DNA of 9,384 bases, taken from NCBI GenBank assembly GCA_944391545.1, contig CALXTZ010000051.1, forward strand, positions 1 through 9,384, written 5' to 3'. How positions within the stretch are numbered: position 1 is the stretch's first letter; each line of letters opens with the position of its first letter. The DNA comes from an uncultured Alphaproteobacteria bacterium. Lineage in GTDB: Bacteria; Pseudomonadota; Alphaproteobacteria; CAAHEQ01; UBA3637. The position numbers were made by a program, and so were the translations under genes. Shown piece after piece: positions 1-5,726 of this stretch. Below the pieces are notes generated by a model. That model ran no database searches. It was not told the DNA's origin and worked only from the letters and a program-made list of their open reading frames with translations.

Positions 1-259
1 GGATTTTTAACGAAATGTGGCGAATCGACGGATTTTCATCTTTCCAAACCGAACAAATAACCGCATCGTATTCTTTTTCTTTCATCCATTCATGCATGAA
101 ACGAGTCGGAACAGCCAAACACACTTCTCCGTTTTCCTGAATCTGCGGCTCCATTTGGTCAAGCCAGCGATTTAAGACGGCGTCTTTGGAATTAAGGCGA
201 ACCTTCTGACAGACGGTTTCCCATTGCTGTTGAAGGATCTCCTGCGACGTGTTGTTCAT
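1..259 (-). CDS. dnaA: DnaA replication initiator, N-terminal fragment (runs off the left edge)
   Basis: DnaA is the AAA+ initiator that binds DnaA boxes and melts the origin. I translated the minus strand by hand from the ATG at 257-259. The 86 visible codons begin MNNTSQEILQQQWETV and continue through LNRWLDQM, LAVPTRFMHEWM and SIRHISLKI. This matches DnaA domain I, the DnaB/DiaA interaction and oligomerisation domain: an early W..V, then a W..Q/P..., then a vP.rF...W stretch, followed by a short beta strand. A GGGAG Shine-Dalgarno lies about 6-10 nt upstream and fixes the start. The AAA+ and DNA-binding domains lie outside the window, so their integrity cannot be judged. rpsT lies upstream on the same strand, a common alphaproteobacterial arrangement that supports the call. 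A ~600 bp non-coding region separates the two genes. Confidence 0.88.
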   Translation of the reverse strand, partial: MNNTSQEILQQQWETVCQKVRLNSKDAVLNRWLDQMEPQIQENGEVCLAVPTRFMHEWMKEKEYDAVICSVWKDENPSIRHISLKI

Positions 260-290
260 TCTCTTCTCCCGTTCTCTGCAGCCTTTCACC

Positions 291-359
291 CGACTCTTTA
301 TGAACACAACTTCCTTAAACGGCTCTTTACGTACATAAAGAGAGATGTTCGGCTCTTCA
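291..359 (-). repeat. Three evenly spaced 10-mer direct repeats in the dnaA leader
   Basis: The 10-mer CGRCTCTTYA occurs at 291-300, 320-329 and 350-359, i.e. TRAAGAGYCG in the dnaA sense, at 29 and 30 bp intervals. A weaker copy (8 of 10) starts at 384. The first two copies extend to an 11-of-13 match (294-306 and 323-335). All three lie between the candidate dnaA promoter and the start codon, so they would be in the 5' leader RNA. They may be protein-binding iterons or part of an RNA structure. No known binding site matches that I can name. Confidence 0.55.
323..342 (-). promoter_or_regulatory. Leader hairpin upstream of dnaA
   Basis: CTCTTTA at 323-329 and TAAAGAG at 336-342 form a perfect 7-bp inverted repeat with a 6-nt loop. 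It lies about 65 nt upstream of the dnaA start, inside the presumed leader, and shares its sequence with the middle TRAAGAGYCG repeat. The stem is mostly A-U, so its stability in RNA is modest. It could equally be a dyad operator in DNA. Confidence 0.35.
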
Positions 360-399
360 CTTTTTGTATCAAGGGGTCAGCCTCGACTCTCGATTGATA

Positions 400-435
400 T
401 GTTGATATTAAGAAGGGGTTCTTTTTTTATCAACA
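400..435. promoter_or_regulatory. Inverted pair of DnaA-like boxes flanking the dnaA promoter
   Basis: TGTTGATAT (400-408) and TTATCAACA (427-435) face each other and share a perfect 8-bp inverted repeat, TGTTGATA/TATCAACA, with a 20-bp spacer. The plus-strand copy is one mismatch from TTATCCACA; the other copy is two mismatches away. They overlap the -10 and -35 elements of the candidate dnaA promoter. DnaA repression of its own promoter is established in several bacteria. Its action here is inferred. Confidence 0.4.
405..433 (-). promoter_or_regulatory. Candidate sigma70-type dnaA promoter
   Basis: On the minus strand TTGATA (428-433, 5 of 6 to the -35 consensus) is followed after exactly 17 nt by TAATAT (405-410, 4 of 6 to the -10). 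Transcription would start near 397-399 and give a leader of about 138 nt. The promoter lies within an inverted pair of DnaA-like boxes (400-435), which would fit autoregulation by DnaA. No transcript data are available. Confidence 0.45.
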
Positions 436-472
436 AAACTTTTTGCCTTTTGTGCAATTAAATTGCTTGACG

Positions 473-503
473 CAATATCTTGATTCTGTGAATCAATATC
501 TTG
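473..503. promoter_or_regulatory. Dyad with DnaA G-box-like and IHF-consensus matches
   Basis: TTGATTC (480-486) and GAATCAA (490-496) form a perfect inverted repeat around TGT. Each arm contains a GANTC site. The minus strand reads TGATTCACA at 487-495, resembling the TGATCCACA G-box of Caulobacter. Positions 491-503 match the IHF consensus WATCAA-N4-TTR exactly. The decamer CAATATCTTG occurs at 473-482 and again at 494-503, a 21-bp offset equal to two helical turns. The stacking suggests a nucleoprotein assembly site. Confidence 0.4.
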
Positions 504-807
504 TGTTTTGGTATGTAAGGTATTGAATTTAAATCAAATGCGTCGACATACAGGCGCATGCGTCCGACAAGTTCCAAAAAGTGACTCGTTCGGGACAGGG
601 GCGGGACTCGGATTCTTCGGAGTCGTTTGCGGGGCCTATAAGAAAAAGGCGCGGCCGTCAAGCAAAAAGAACAGATGCTCCTTTTTTTATCAAGAGTCCT
701 GCCGATTAAACGAAACATGCGGCGTTTAAAAACAAAAAACCGGCCCGGAACGATTTTTATGAAATGGGAAACGGTCGGTGCTGACCGCACGTCGGAAAGA
801 ATCGGAG

Positions 808-838
808 ATAAAAAAACCGCCCCGAGCGGAGCGGCTTT
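808..838 (-). terminator. Rho-independent terminator of rpsT
   Basis: Read on the minus strand, CCGCTCC (828-834) pairs with GGGGCGG (817-823), one G-U pair, across a 4-nt loop. A run of T follows (A run at 810-816 on the plus strand). It begins about 20 bp after the rpsT stop codon. A weaker T-rich tail on the plus side (TTTTCATTTT) means it could also act in the other direction. Confidence 0.85.
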
Positions 839-856
839 TCATTTTGTTTTCCGGCA

Positions 857-1117
857 TTACATATTTTTAACGCGAGCGGATAATCTGGATGTTTTGCGGG
901 AAGCCGCCAAAGGTTTTATAACGCCTTTTTGCGCCGCTTTGCTTAAAGCAGACTCGGCAGCGATAAAATTGGCTTTCGCTTCTTCTTTGTTTCCACCCAA
1001 AATCGCTTTTTCAACTTTCTTCACAAAAGTGCGAACTCTGCTGATATAAGAAGCATTGAATTCAGCAGCTTTTTGATTTCTTTTAATGCGTGTTTTTGCC
1101 GACTTATGATTGGCCAT
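857..1117 (-). CDS. rpsT: 30S ribosomal protein S20
   Basis: S20 is a primary 16S rRNA-binding protein that stabilises the 5' and 3' minor domains of the 30S subunit. The product of 86 residues begins MANHKSAKTRIKRNQKAAEFN, the family signature. It is a short, Lys/Ala-rich, all-helical protein of normal length. I start it at the ATG at 1115-1117. A longer reading from 1126 would add MKN, but that ATG sits only one base after the AAGG Shine-Dalgarno, while the internal ATG is suitably spaced and gives the canonical MANHKSAK start. It has its own TTGACA promoter and a strong terminator, so it is probably transcribed alone, with dnaA downstream on the same strand under separate control. Confidence 0.95.
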   Translation of the reverse strand: MANHKSAKTRIKRNQKAAEFNASYISRVRTFVKKVEKAILGGNKEEAKANFIAAESALSKAAQKGVIKPLAASRKTSRLSARVKNM

Positions 1118-1160
1118 GTTCTTCATACCTTAAAATTAATTATCAAACGTTAGGGTTCCC

Positions 1161-1189
1161 CTTTTAGCTTAAAAAAACAAAGTTGTCAA
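1161..1189 (-). promoter_or_regulatory. rpsT promoter (perfect -35)
   Basis: On the minus strand a perfect TTGACA (1184-1189) is followed after 17 nt by TAAAAG (1161-1166, 4 of 6 to TATAAT). Transcription would start near 1153-1155 and leave a leader of about 36 nt before the rpsT ATG. A strong -35 with a weak -10 is common in alphaproteobacterial housekeeping promoters. Confidence 0.65.
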
Positions 1190-1197
1190 GCAATTAT

Positions 1198-1238
1198 TTA
1201 AAAAGAAGCGCCCCGCCTTTTAAAATCGGTCAAAGGCG
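1198..1238 (-). terminator. Possible weak terminator after the 117-aa exported protein gene
   Basis: CGCCTTT (1214-1220) and AAAGGCG (1232-1238) form a perfect 7-bp stem with an 11-nt loop just beyond the stop at 1243. On the minus strand the T-rich run (1198-1205) comes about 9 nt after the stem, so the geometry is not that of a strong intrinsic terminator. Because rpsT has its own promoter just downstream, some termination here would make sense. Confidence 0.35.
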
Positions 1239-1242
1239 AATC

Positions 1243-1596
1243 CTACGAAGCGTCTGTTTTTAATTCGAAATGAACAATCAAAAGGCCTTTTTGAGACTCG
1301 AATGTTAACGTCAATCGTTCGTTATCGCGCTCGTAGACATTCTTTTTGACTTCCGTCCATCCCAGCGCCGGCAGCGTTTCTTGATAAAACGTTTCGACCT
1401 GTTTTTGAGTCAGCGTTTCGGATTGTTGGTAAGATTGTAAAATCCGGCCTTCGGGCGCATCAAAGGACATGGATAAGTCATCGACCTGCATCAGTTCATC
1501 CATCTGCGGCAAATCTTCGGCGCCTTCGATAAACGCCGCCCGAACCGGGCAGAAGAAACAAAAAGCAAGCAGGAAGAAACCGAATCTTTTTATCAT
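1243..1596 (-). CDS. Small exported protein of unknown function (117 aa)
   Basis: I do not recognise a named family. The N-terminus MIKRFGFFLLAFCFFCPVRA is a typical Sec signal peptide with likely cleavage after A20, leaving a mature protein of about 97 residues in the periplasm or membrane-bound. The mature part has an acidic stretch with EDLPQMDELMQVDD (residues 27-40), then FDAPEGRIL, a helical segment with TFYQETLPALGWTEV-like spacing, and an alternating beta-rich C-terminus. Short exported proteins with an EDLPLM-like start and an LP.LGW motif occur in Rhodospirillales, from memory; this is a resemblance, not a homology search. Its start lies 4 bp after the stop of the Sel1-repeat gene, so the two are very likely co-transcribed. 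The ribosome-binding site is weak, consistent with translational coupling. Confidence 0.75.
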   Translation of the reverse strand: MIKRFGFFLLAFCFFCPVRAAFIEGAEDLPQMDELMQVDDLSMSFDAPEGRILQSYQQSETLTQKQVETFYQETLPALGWTEVKKNVYERDNERLTLTFESQKGLLIVHFELKTDAS

Positions 1597-1600
1597 GAGC

Positions 1601-2353
1601 TTATCGTGTCGGCATCGGCGCCATGTTTAAGTCGTTTTGTGAAAAGATCGGCTCATTGGCGCGCGCCGGTTGTGTTCGGGGTTGCGGTGCGCCGCCGGAT
1701 TTGGTTAACGTCGGTCGTGTCGTCCCGGCGGATCCCGTTGTGCCGGAAGCGGTTGTTCCCGTTGCCGTTGCCGTTTGTTTTGGCTTTGCGCGCGGTCGGA
1801 TTTTACCGTAACGTTCCAAATCGGAAATGTCTTTTTTTAATTCGGACAATTGTGTTTTCATGTCCTCATAAGCCTGTTTTTCCGCCGCCAATTCCTGTTC
1901 GCGGGTCATTTTGATCGTCCCGATCAGGTTAGCCAGGGAATTTGTGGATAATTCAATGTCCTGAATGGATAAAAATTGTTCAATGCTCGCCCCCAATTGG
2001 TCGGCTTCTTCATTGCCGTTCAACGCAGCCAGAGTCGCCCATTTATAAGCAGCTAAATCACTTTTGGGCATGCCGATGCCTTTGTGGTACATTTTAGCCA
2101 CTTCCAACTGTGCGCCGACATGGCCCGCAAAAGCCGAAGACAGCAAACAGTAAGCGGCACCCATGCGCGCCGATCCGGTTTCATCCAACAACCGGACGCC
2201 GATGTCATATAATTCATCTGCGTCGAACGTGGTATCGCATTCGGGCGGAATGATCATTTCATCGCCGTTGTCATCGAACCCCCAAAAAGCCTCCTGTGCC
2301 ATGACGCCGGGAGCCATCAGAAGAAAACCGATTAAAAGCCATTTTTTCAACAT
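1601..2353 (-). CDS. Exported Sel1-repeat protein with coiled coil and Thr/Gly-rich tail
   Basis: The 250-residue product starts with a signal peptide (MLKKWLLIGFLLMAPGVMA, cleavage expected after A19). Residues 46-117 form Sel1-like helical repeats; the clearest runs from A81 to A117 with KMYHKGIGM and AAYKWATLAALNGNEEA, matching the A..MY..G.G....A..W...AA..G...A pattern. Two cysteines (C39, C69) could form a disulfide in the periplasm. Residues about 150-185 look like a charged coiled coil, and 190-215 are Thr/Gly/Ala-rich low complexity followed by a Pro/Arg-rich end. Sel1 repeats are protein-protein scaffolds, often acting in the cell envelope; no specific role can be assigned. An AGGA Shine-Dalgarno about 9 nt upstream supports the start. 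It heads a two-gene unit with the 117-aa exported protein and is divergent from glgP. Confidence 0.82.
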   Translation of the reverse strand: MLKKWLLIGFLLMAPGVMAQEAFWGFDDNGDEMIIPPECDTTFDADELYDIGVRLLDETGSARMGAAYCLLSSAFAGHVGAQLEVAKMYHKGIGMPKSDLAAYKWATLAALNGNEEADQLGASIEQFLSIQDIELSTNSLANLIGTIKMTREQELAAEKQAYEDMKTQLSELKKDISDLERYGKIRPRAKPKQTATATGTTASGTTGSAGTTRPTLTKSGGAPQPRTQPARANEPIFSQNDLNMAPMPTR

Positions 2354-2410
2354 CGACCTGTCCTTTAGTCTGCTTTTTGAATGAATAAGTCTAGCATAAA
2401 ATCGTTTCCT

Positions 2411-2425
2411 TTAATATAAAGTTAA
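2411..2425. promoter_or_regulatory. Candidate CtrA box between the Sel1-repeat gene and glgP
   Basis: The sequence is TTAA (2411-2414), seven bases, TTAA (2422-2425), a perfect match to the full CtrA recognition motif TTAA-N7-TTAA. It lies in the 139-bp AT-rich divergent gap, about 58 bp upstream of the Sel1-repeat start codon and 68 bp upstream of glgP. The local base composition makes a chance match plausible. No clear -35/-10 pair stands out in this gap in either direction; TTGTAA (2431-2436) with TAAAGT (2454-2459), 17 nt apart, is the best plus-strand guess. Confidence 0.3.
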
Positions 2426-2492
2426 TTTTTTTGTAAAATAATACGAATTGTAATAAAGTACCGAAAGCATCTGAAACAAAAAGGAGAGAAAC

Positions 2493-4943
2493 ATGTCCGT
2501 TAAAACGGCCTTTAAAAAGCCAACAGCCCAGGAAATGGCGCGTCTGATCGAATGGCATATGAAGTATACGTTGTGTAAACAAATGAGCGAAGCCACCAAA
2601 GAACATCTCTTTACGGCGCTGGCTTTGGCGGTGCGGGATTTGTGTATCGATCAGATGTTTGCGACGGCGGCGCGGCATTCCAGTAAAGATCCGAAACGGG
2701 TTTATTATTTGTCTTTGGAATACTTAATCGGGCGGCTTTTGGAAAACAACTTGCACAACTTCGGTATTTATGACTTGCTGGACAAGATTAAACTCGACAA
2801 TCCGATTCCGCTCAAAGAAGTTTTGGATTCGGAATATGACCCGGCTTTGGGCAACGGCGGATTAGGTCGGTTAGCGGCGTGTTTTTTGGATTCGATTGCG
2901 ACATTGGGATTGCCGGGCTATGGGTACGGCATTAACTATCAATTCGGGCTGTTCCGGCAGCGCTTTGAAAACGGCTATCAAAAGGAATCGGCCGATTCGT
3001 GGTTGGAAAGAGCTTCTCCGTGGCAGATTGAACGGTCTGACCGGGCGACGTATGTGCCGATTCGTGGGCGGATTCATTATGATGAACGCGACGGCATTCG
3101 GTATCCCAGATGGGTCGATGCCGATCATATCATGGGGATTCCGTATGACATGCCGATTGTGGGCTTCGGCGGAACAACGGTGAATTATTTGCGTTTGTTC
3201 TCGGCACATGCGACCAATGCGTTGGATTTGCAAGTCTTTAACTCCGGCGGTTACGTGGATGCCGTTGAGAAAAATATTGAAGTTGAAACCATTTCAAAAG
3301 TGTTATATCCGTCCGATTCGTTCGAGGCCGGCCGAAACCTGCGCCTTGTTCAACAGTATTTCTTTGTGGCGTGCTCCATTAACGATATTTTGCGCCGGTT
3401 TTTGGAAGATTATGATGATTTGCACTTATTGCCCGAAAAAGTGGTCATTCAATTAAATGATACGCATCCGACGTTGGCGATTGTCGAATTGATGCGGATT
3501 TTGATGGATGTGCACGGGTTCAGTTTTGAAGATGCGTTTGACGTGACCAGCCGCACGATGGCTTATACGAATCATACGTTGTTGCCCGAAGCGTTGGAAA
3601 AATGGTCCGTTAAAATGTTCGAAGAAAATTTGCCGCGCCATTTGTTGATTATCTATGATATTAATGAATGGCTGATGAAGACGGTTCGGGATAAGTATCC
3701 CGGAGACGACGGTAAATTGTCGCGGATGAGCGTTTTTGAAGAGGGCGTCGATAAAAAAGTCCGTATGGCGCATTTGGCGATTACCGGCAGCTTTTCCGTC
3801 AACGGTGTGGCTGAATTGCATACGAAATTGATTGAAACGAACTTGGTGCCTGATTTTTACGAATTGTGGCCCGAGAAGTTTAACAACAAAACAAACGGCG
3901 TGACGCCGCGGCGGTGGTTGTTGGACTGCAATACGGATTTGGCTAATCTGATTTCGTCTCGAATCGGAGATGATTGGATTACGGATTTGGCACATTTGCG
4001 CAAGTTGGAAGCTTACATCAATGACAACGGTTTTTTGAATGAATTCATGGCCGTGAAAGAACTCAATAAAAAACGGTTGGCGGATTTCATTTTAAGAACA
4101 ACCGGTATTATGGCGGATACCAACTCGATTTTTGACGTTCAAGTCAAACGGATTCACGAATATAAACGGCAATTGTTGAATGCGTTGCACATTATTCATC
4201 AATATTTGAGCATTATCGAGGACGGGAAACAACTGGCTTCTCCGAAGACATACATTTTCGGTGGAAAAGCAGCTCCCGAATATACGATGGCGAAGTTAAT
4301 CATTAAATTGATTAACAACATCGCGCGGGTTGTCAACCATGATCCGCGGGCGTCGGAACAAATGAAAGTGGCTTTTATTCCGGATTACAAAGTATCGGTG
4401 GCGGAGATTATTTTCCCGGGCTCGGACGTTTCCGAACAAATTTCGACGGCCGGGTTTGAAGCATCCGGTACGGGGAATATGAAGTTCATGTTAAACGGAG
4501 CTTTGACGATCGGGACATTGGACGGCGCAAACATCGAAATCCGGGAAGAAGCCGGATCGGATAACTTTTATTTGTTCGGGCTGACGGCAGACGAAGTCAA
4601 CCAAAGACATCGGGACGGATCGCACAAACCGTGGGATTATTACAATAATGACCCGCGCATTAAACGCGTGATGGATACGTTGACGTCCAGTTTGTTCTGT
4701 GATGATGAGCCGGGATTGTTTACGCCGATTTTCCAAAACATCATGTTTAATGATTTTTACATGGTTTTGGCGGACTTTGATGCGTATACGGCCATTCAGG
4801 AAAAAGTGGAAAAGGATTATGCCAATCAGATGGGTTGGGCGCGTAAAGCTTTGTTTAATGTGGCGCGCAGCGGAAAGTTTTCTTCGGATCGGACGATTAC
4901 GCAGTATGCGAACGATATTTGGCATGTGACTTCAACATTATAG
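2493..4943 (+). CDS. glgP: Glycogen phosphorylase
   Basis: This GT35 enzyme uses pyridoxal phosphate and inorganic phosphate to remove glucose-1-phosphate from the non-reducing ends of glycogen or maltodextrin in the cytoplasm. At 816 residues it has the normal bacterial length. Signatures in order: RVYYLSLEYLIGR (69-81), DPALGNGGLGRLAACFLDS (N-terminal substrate region), QLNDTHP (320-326), NKTNGVTPRRWL, VKRIHEYKRQLLN, and the PLP site EASGTGNMKFMLNGAL with the Schiff-base lysine at K664, then TLDGANIEI. All expected core motifs are present and the frame is intact. A strong AGGAG at 2482-2486 fixes the start. trmB follows after 7 bp and is probably co-transcribed. No other glycogen gene is in the window, so this copy is separate from any glg cluster. 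Its presence implies the organism makes or scavenges a storage glucan. Confidence 0.96.
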   Translation: MSVKTAFKKPTAQEMARLIEWHMKYTLCKQMSEATKEHLFTALALAVRDLCIDQMFATAARHSSKDPKRVYYLSLEYLIGRLLENNLHNFGIYDLLDKIKLDNPIPLKEVLDSEYDPALGNGGLGRLAACFLDSIATLGLPGYGYGINYQFGLFRQRFENGYQKESADSWLERASPWQIERSDRATYVPIRGRIHYDERDGIRYPRWVDADHIMGIPYDMPIVGFGGTTVNYLRLFSAHATNALDLQVFNSGGYVDAVEKNIEVETISKVLYPSDSFEAGRNLRLVQQYFFVACSINDILRRFLEDYDDLHLLPEKVVIQLNDTHPTLAIVELMRILMDVHGFSFEDAFDVTSRTMAYTNHTLLPEALEKWSVKMFEENLPRHLLIIYDINEWLMKTVRDKYPGDDGKLSRMSVFEEGVDKKVRMAHLAITGSFSVNGVAELHTKLIETNLVPDFYELWPEKFNNKTNGVTPRRWLLDCNTDLANLISSRIGDDWITDLAHLRKLEAYINDNGFLNEFMAVKELNKKRLADFILRTTGIMADTNSIFDVQVKRIHEYKRQLLNALHIIHQYLSIIEDGKQLASPKTYIFGGKAAPEYTMAKLIIKLINNIARVVNHDPRASEQMKVAFIPDYKVSVAEIIFPGSDVSEQISTAGFEASGTGNMKFMLNGALTIGTLDGANIEIREEAGSDNFYLFGLTADEVNQRHRDGSHKPWDYYNNDPRIKRVMDTLTSSLFCDDEPGLFTPIFQNIMFNDFYMVLADFDAYTAIQEKVEKDYANQMGWARKALFNVARSGKFSSDRTITQYANDIWHVTSTL

Positions 4944-4950
4944 GCGATTC

Positions 4951-5670
4951 ATGGAACAACTCATGCGTTTTTACGGCCGCCGAAAAGGGAAGCGGTTAAA
5001 AAATTCCCGAATAGAGCTGATGGAACACTTGTTGCCGCGGATACGTGTGGCGATGCCTGCGGCGGGGGAAAAGCTGTCGGTCTCCGATTTGTTTGAAAGC
5101 CCGATGCAACAATACTGGTTAGAAGTCGGATTCGGCGGCGGGGAACATTTGGCCGGTCAGGCGCTTTGCCATCCAAAAGTCGGGTTTATCGGCGCGGAAC
5201 CGTTTGTGAACGGCGTTGCCAGTTTGTTGGCGCATTTGAACGGTTGCACGGCGGGCGTTGTTCAGGAAACGGCGAATTTATTGGTACCGGAACGTGCGGA
5301 TAATGTACGGATTTTCCCGGATGATGTTCGATTGTTGTTTCCGTTTTTGCCGGACGCGAGCTTTGATAAGATTTTTGTTTTGTATCCGGATCCGTGGCCC
5401 AAAGCGCGGCATGAAGAACGTCGTTTTTTGACGATGCCGAATTTGAAAGAAATCTGCCGATTGTTGAAAAAAGGCGGAGAGCTGCGTGTTGCGACGGATG
5501 TTGCCGATTATGCGTCATGGGCTTTGGATCAAATCGAATGTTCGGATTTGTTTGTGTCGAAAAAAGAAGATATTTATGTGCCGCCTGCGGAATGGATTTC
5601 AACGCGGTATGAAAAAAAAGGTATTCGAGCCGGCCGAAAACCCGTCTATTTCATTTATGAAAAAAAATAG
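4951..5670 (+). CDS. trmB: tRNA (guanine-N7-)-methyltransferase TrmB
   Basis: TrmB uses S-adenosylmethionine to methylate N7 of G46 in the tRNA variable loop. The 239-residue protein has an N-terminal YGRRKGKRL (8-16), as seen in alphaproteobacterial TrmB, then the SAM-binding loop LEVGFGGGEHL (57-67), E83 at the end of strand 2, the acidic D124-D125 pair, the family signature YPDPWPKARHEERRF (145-159), and the C-terminal TRYEKKG motif (218-224). All key elements are present. The start at 4951 lies 7 bp after glgP with only a weak AGGCGA ahead of it. The internal ATG at codon 5 (4963) would also keep the conserved region, so the exact start is uncertain by four residues. Translation may be coupled to glgP. 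The link to glgP is positional, not metabolic. Confidence 0.95.
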   Translation: MEQLMRFYGRRKGKRLKNSRIELMEHLLPRIRVAMPAAGEKLSVSDLFESPMQQYWLEVGFGGGEHLAGQALCHPKVGFIGAEPFVNGVASLLAHLNGCTAGVVQETANLLVPERADNVRIFPDDVRLLFPFLPDASFDKIFVLYPDPWPKARHEERRFLTMPNLKEICRLLKKGGELRVATDVADYASWALDQIECSDLFVSKKEDIYVPPAEWISTRYEKKGIRAGRKPVYFIYEKK

Positions 5671-5671
5671 G

Positions 5672-5701
5672 TTGACGAGACGGGCAAAAAAGACTTATCT
5701 T
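5672..5701 (+). promoter_or_regulatory. Candidate promoter of the STAS gene
   Basis: TTGACG (5672-5677, 5 of 6 to the -35) is followed by TATCTT (5696-5701, 4 of 6 to the -10) with an 18-nt spacer, or by TTATCT (5695-5700) with 17. It starts two bases after the trmB stop codon and leads into the STAS gene, whose GGGAG ribosome-binding site lies 8 nt before the ATG. The STAS gene may therefore be transcribed independently of glgP-trmB. Confidence 0.45.
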
Positions 5702-5726
5702 ATAAGAAGAGATTGGGAGAATTAAC

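Larger units (their letters stand above)
260..856. other. dnaA-rpsT intergenic region: dnaA regulatory region, possible oriC
   Basis: This ~600 bp has no convincing gene. Its dnaA-proximal half (about 391-540) is AT-rich and full of short symmetric motifs: TTGATAT twice at 394-408, perfect inverted repeats at 454-466 and 480-496, an ATTTAAAT palindrome at 527-534, and DnaA-like boxes at 400-408, 427-435 and 487-495. The other half (about 541-800) is GC-richer, with a CGCATGCG palindrome at 555-562 and the rpsT terminator. The 13-mer CTTTTTTTATCAA occurs twice, at 421-433 and 681-693. Ten GANTC sites lie in the stretch. These features fit an origin or a heavily regulated dnaA promoter. None of the DnaA boxes is a perfect TTATCCACA, so oriC is a hypothesis, not a call. 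Confidence 0.35.

Noticed and set aside
410..428. AAGAA-GGGG-TTCTT followed by T run as a terminator
   Set aside because: The 5-bp stem is A/T-dominated and too weak, no gene precedes it on the plus strand, and the bases are better explained as the spacer of the dnaA promoter.
458..790. Open frame of 110 codons on the minus strand between rpsT and dnaA
   Set aside because: Arg/Pro/Ser-rich translation with no recognisable domain, no convincing ribosome-binding site, and it crosses the palindromes and repeats of the regulatory region. Likely a chance frame.
508..800. Possible structural RNA (SRP RNA, 6S or similar) in the GC-richer half of the intergenic region
   Set aside because: I looked for the SRP RNA GGAAGGAAGCAGCC-type core and a tRNA-like cloverleaf and found neither; only small palindromes are visible.
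675..1049. Plus-strand open frame of 124 codons covering rpsT
   Set aside because: It is antisense to rpsT, which has the canonical S20 sequence, promoter and terminator.
3453..3995. Minus-strand open frame of 180 codons inside glgP
   Set aside because: A shadow of the conserved glgP frame; the translation shows the His/Arg/Gln-rich bias of antisense of a coding gene.
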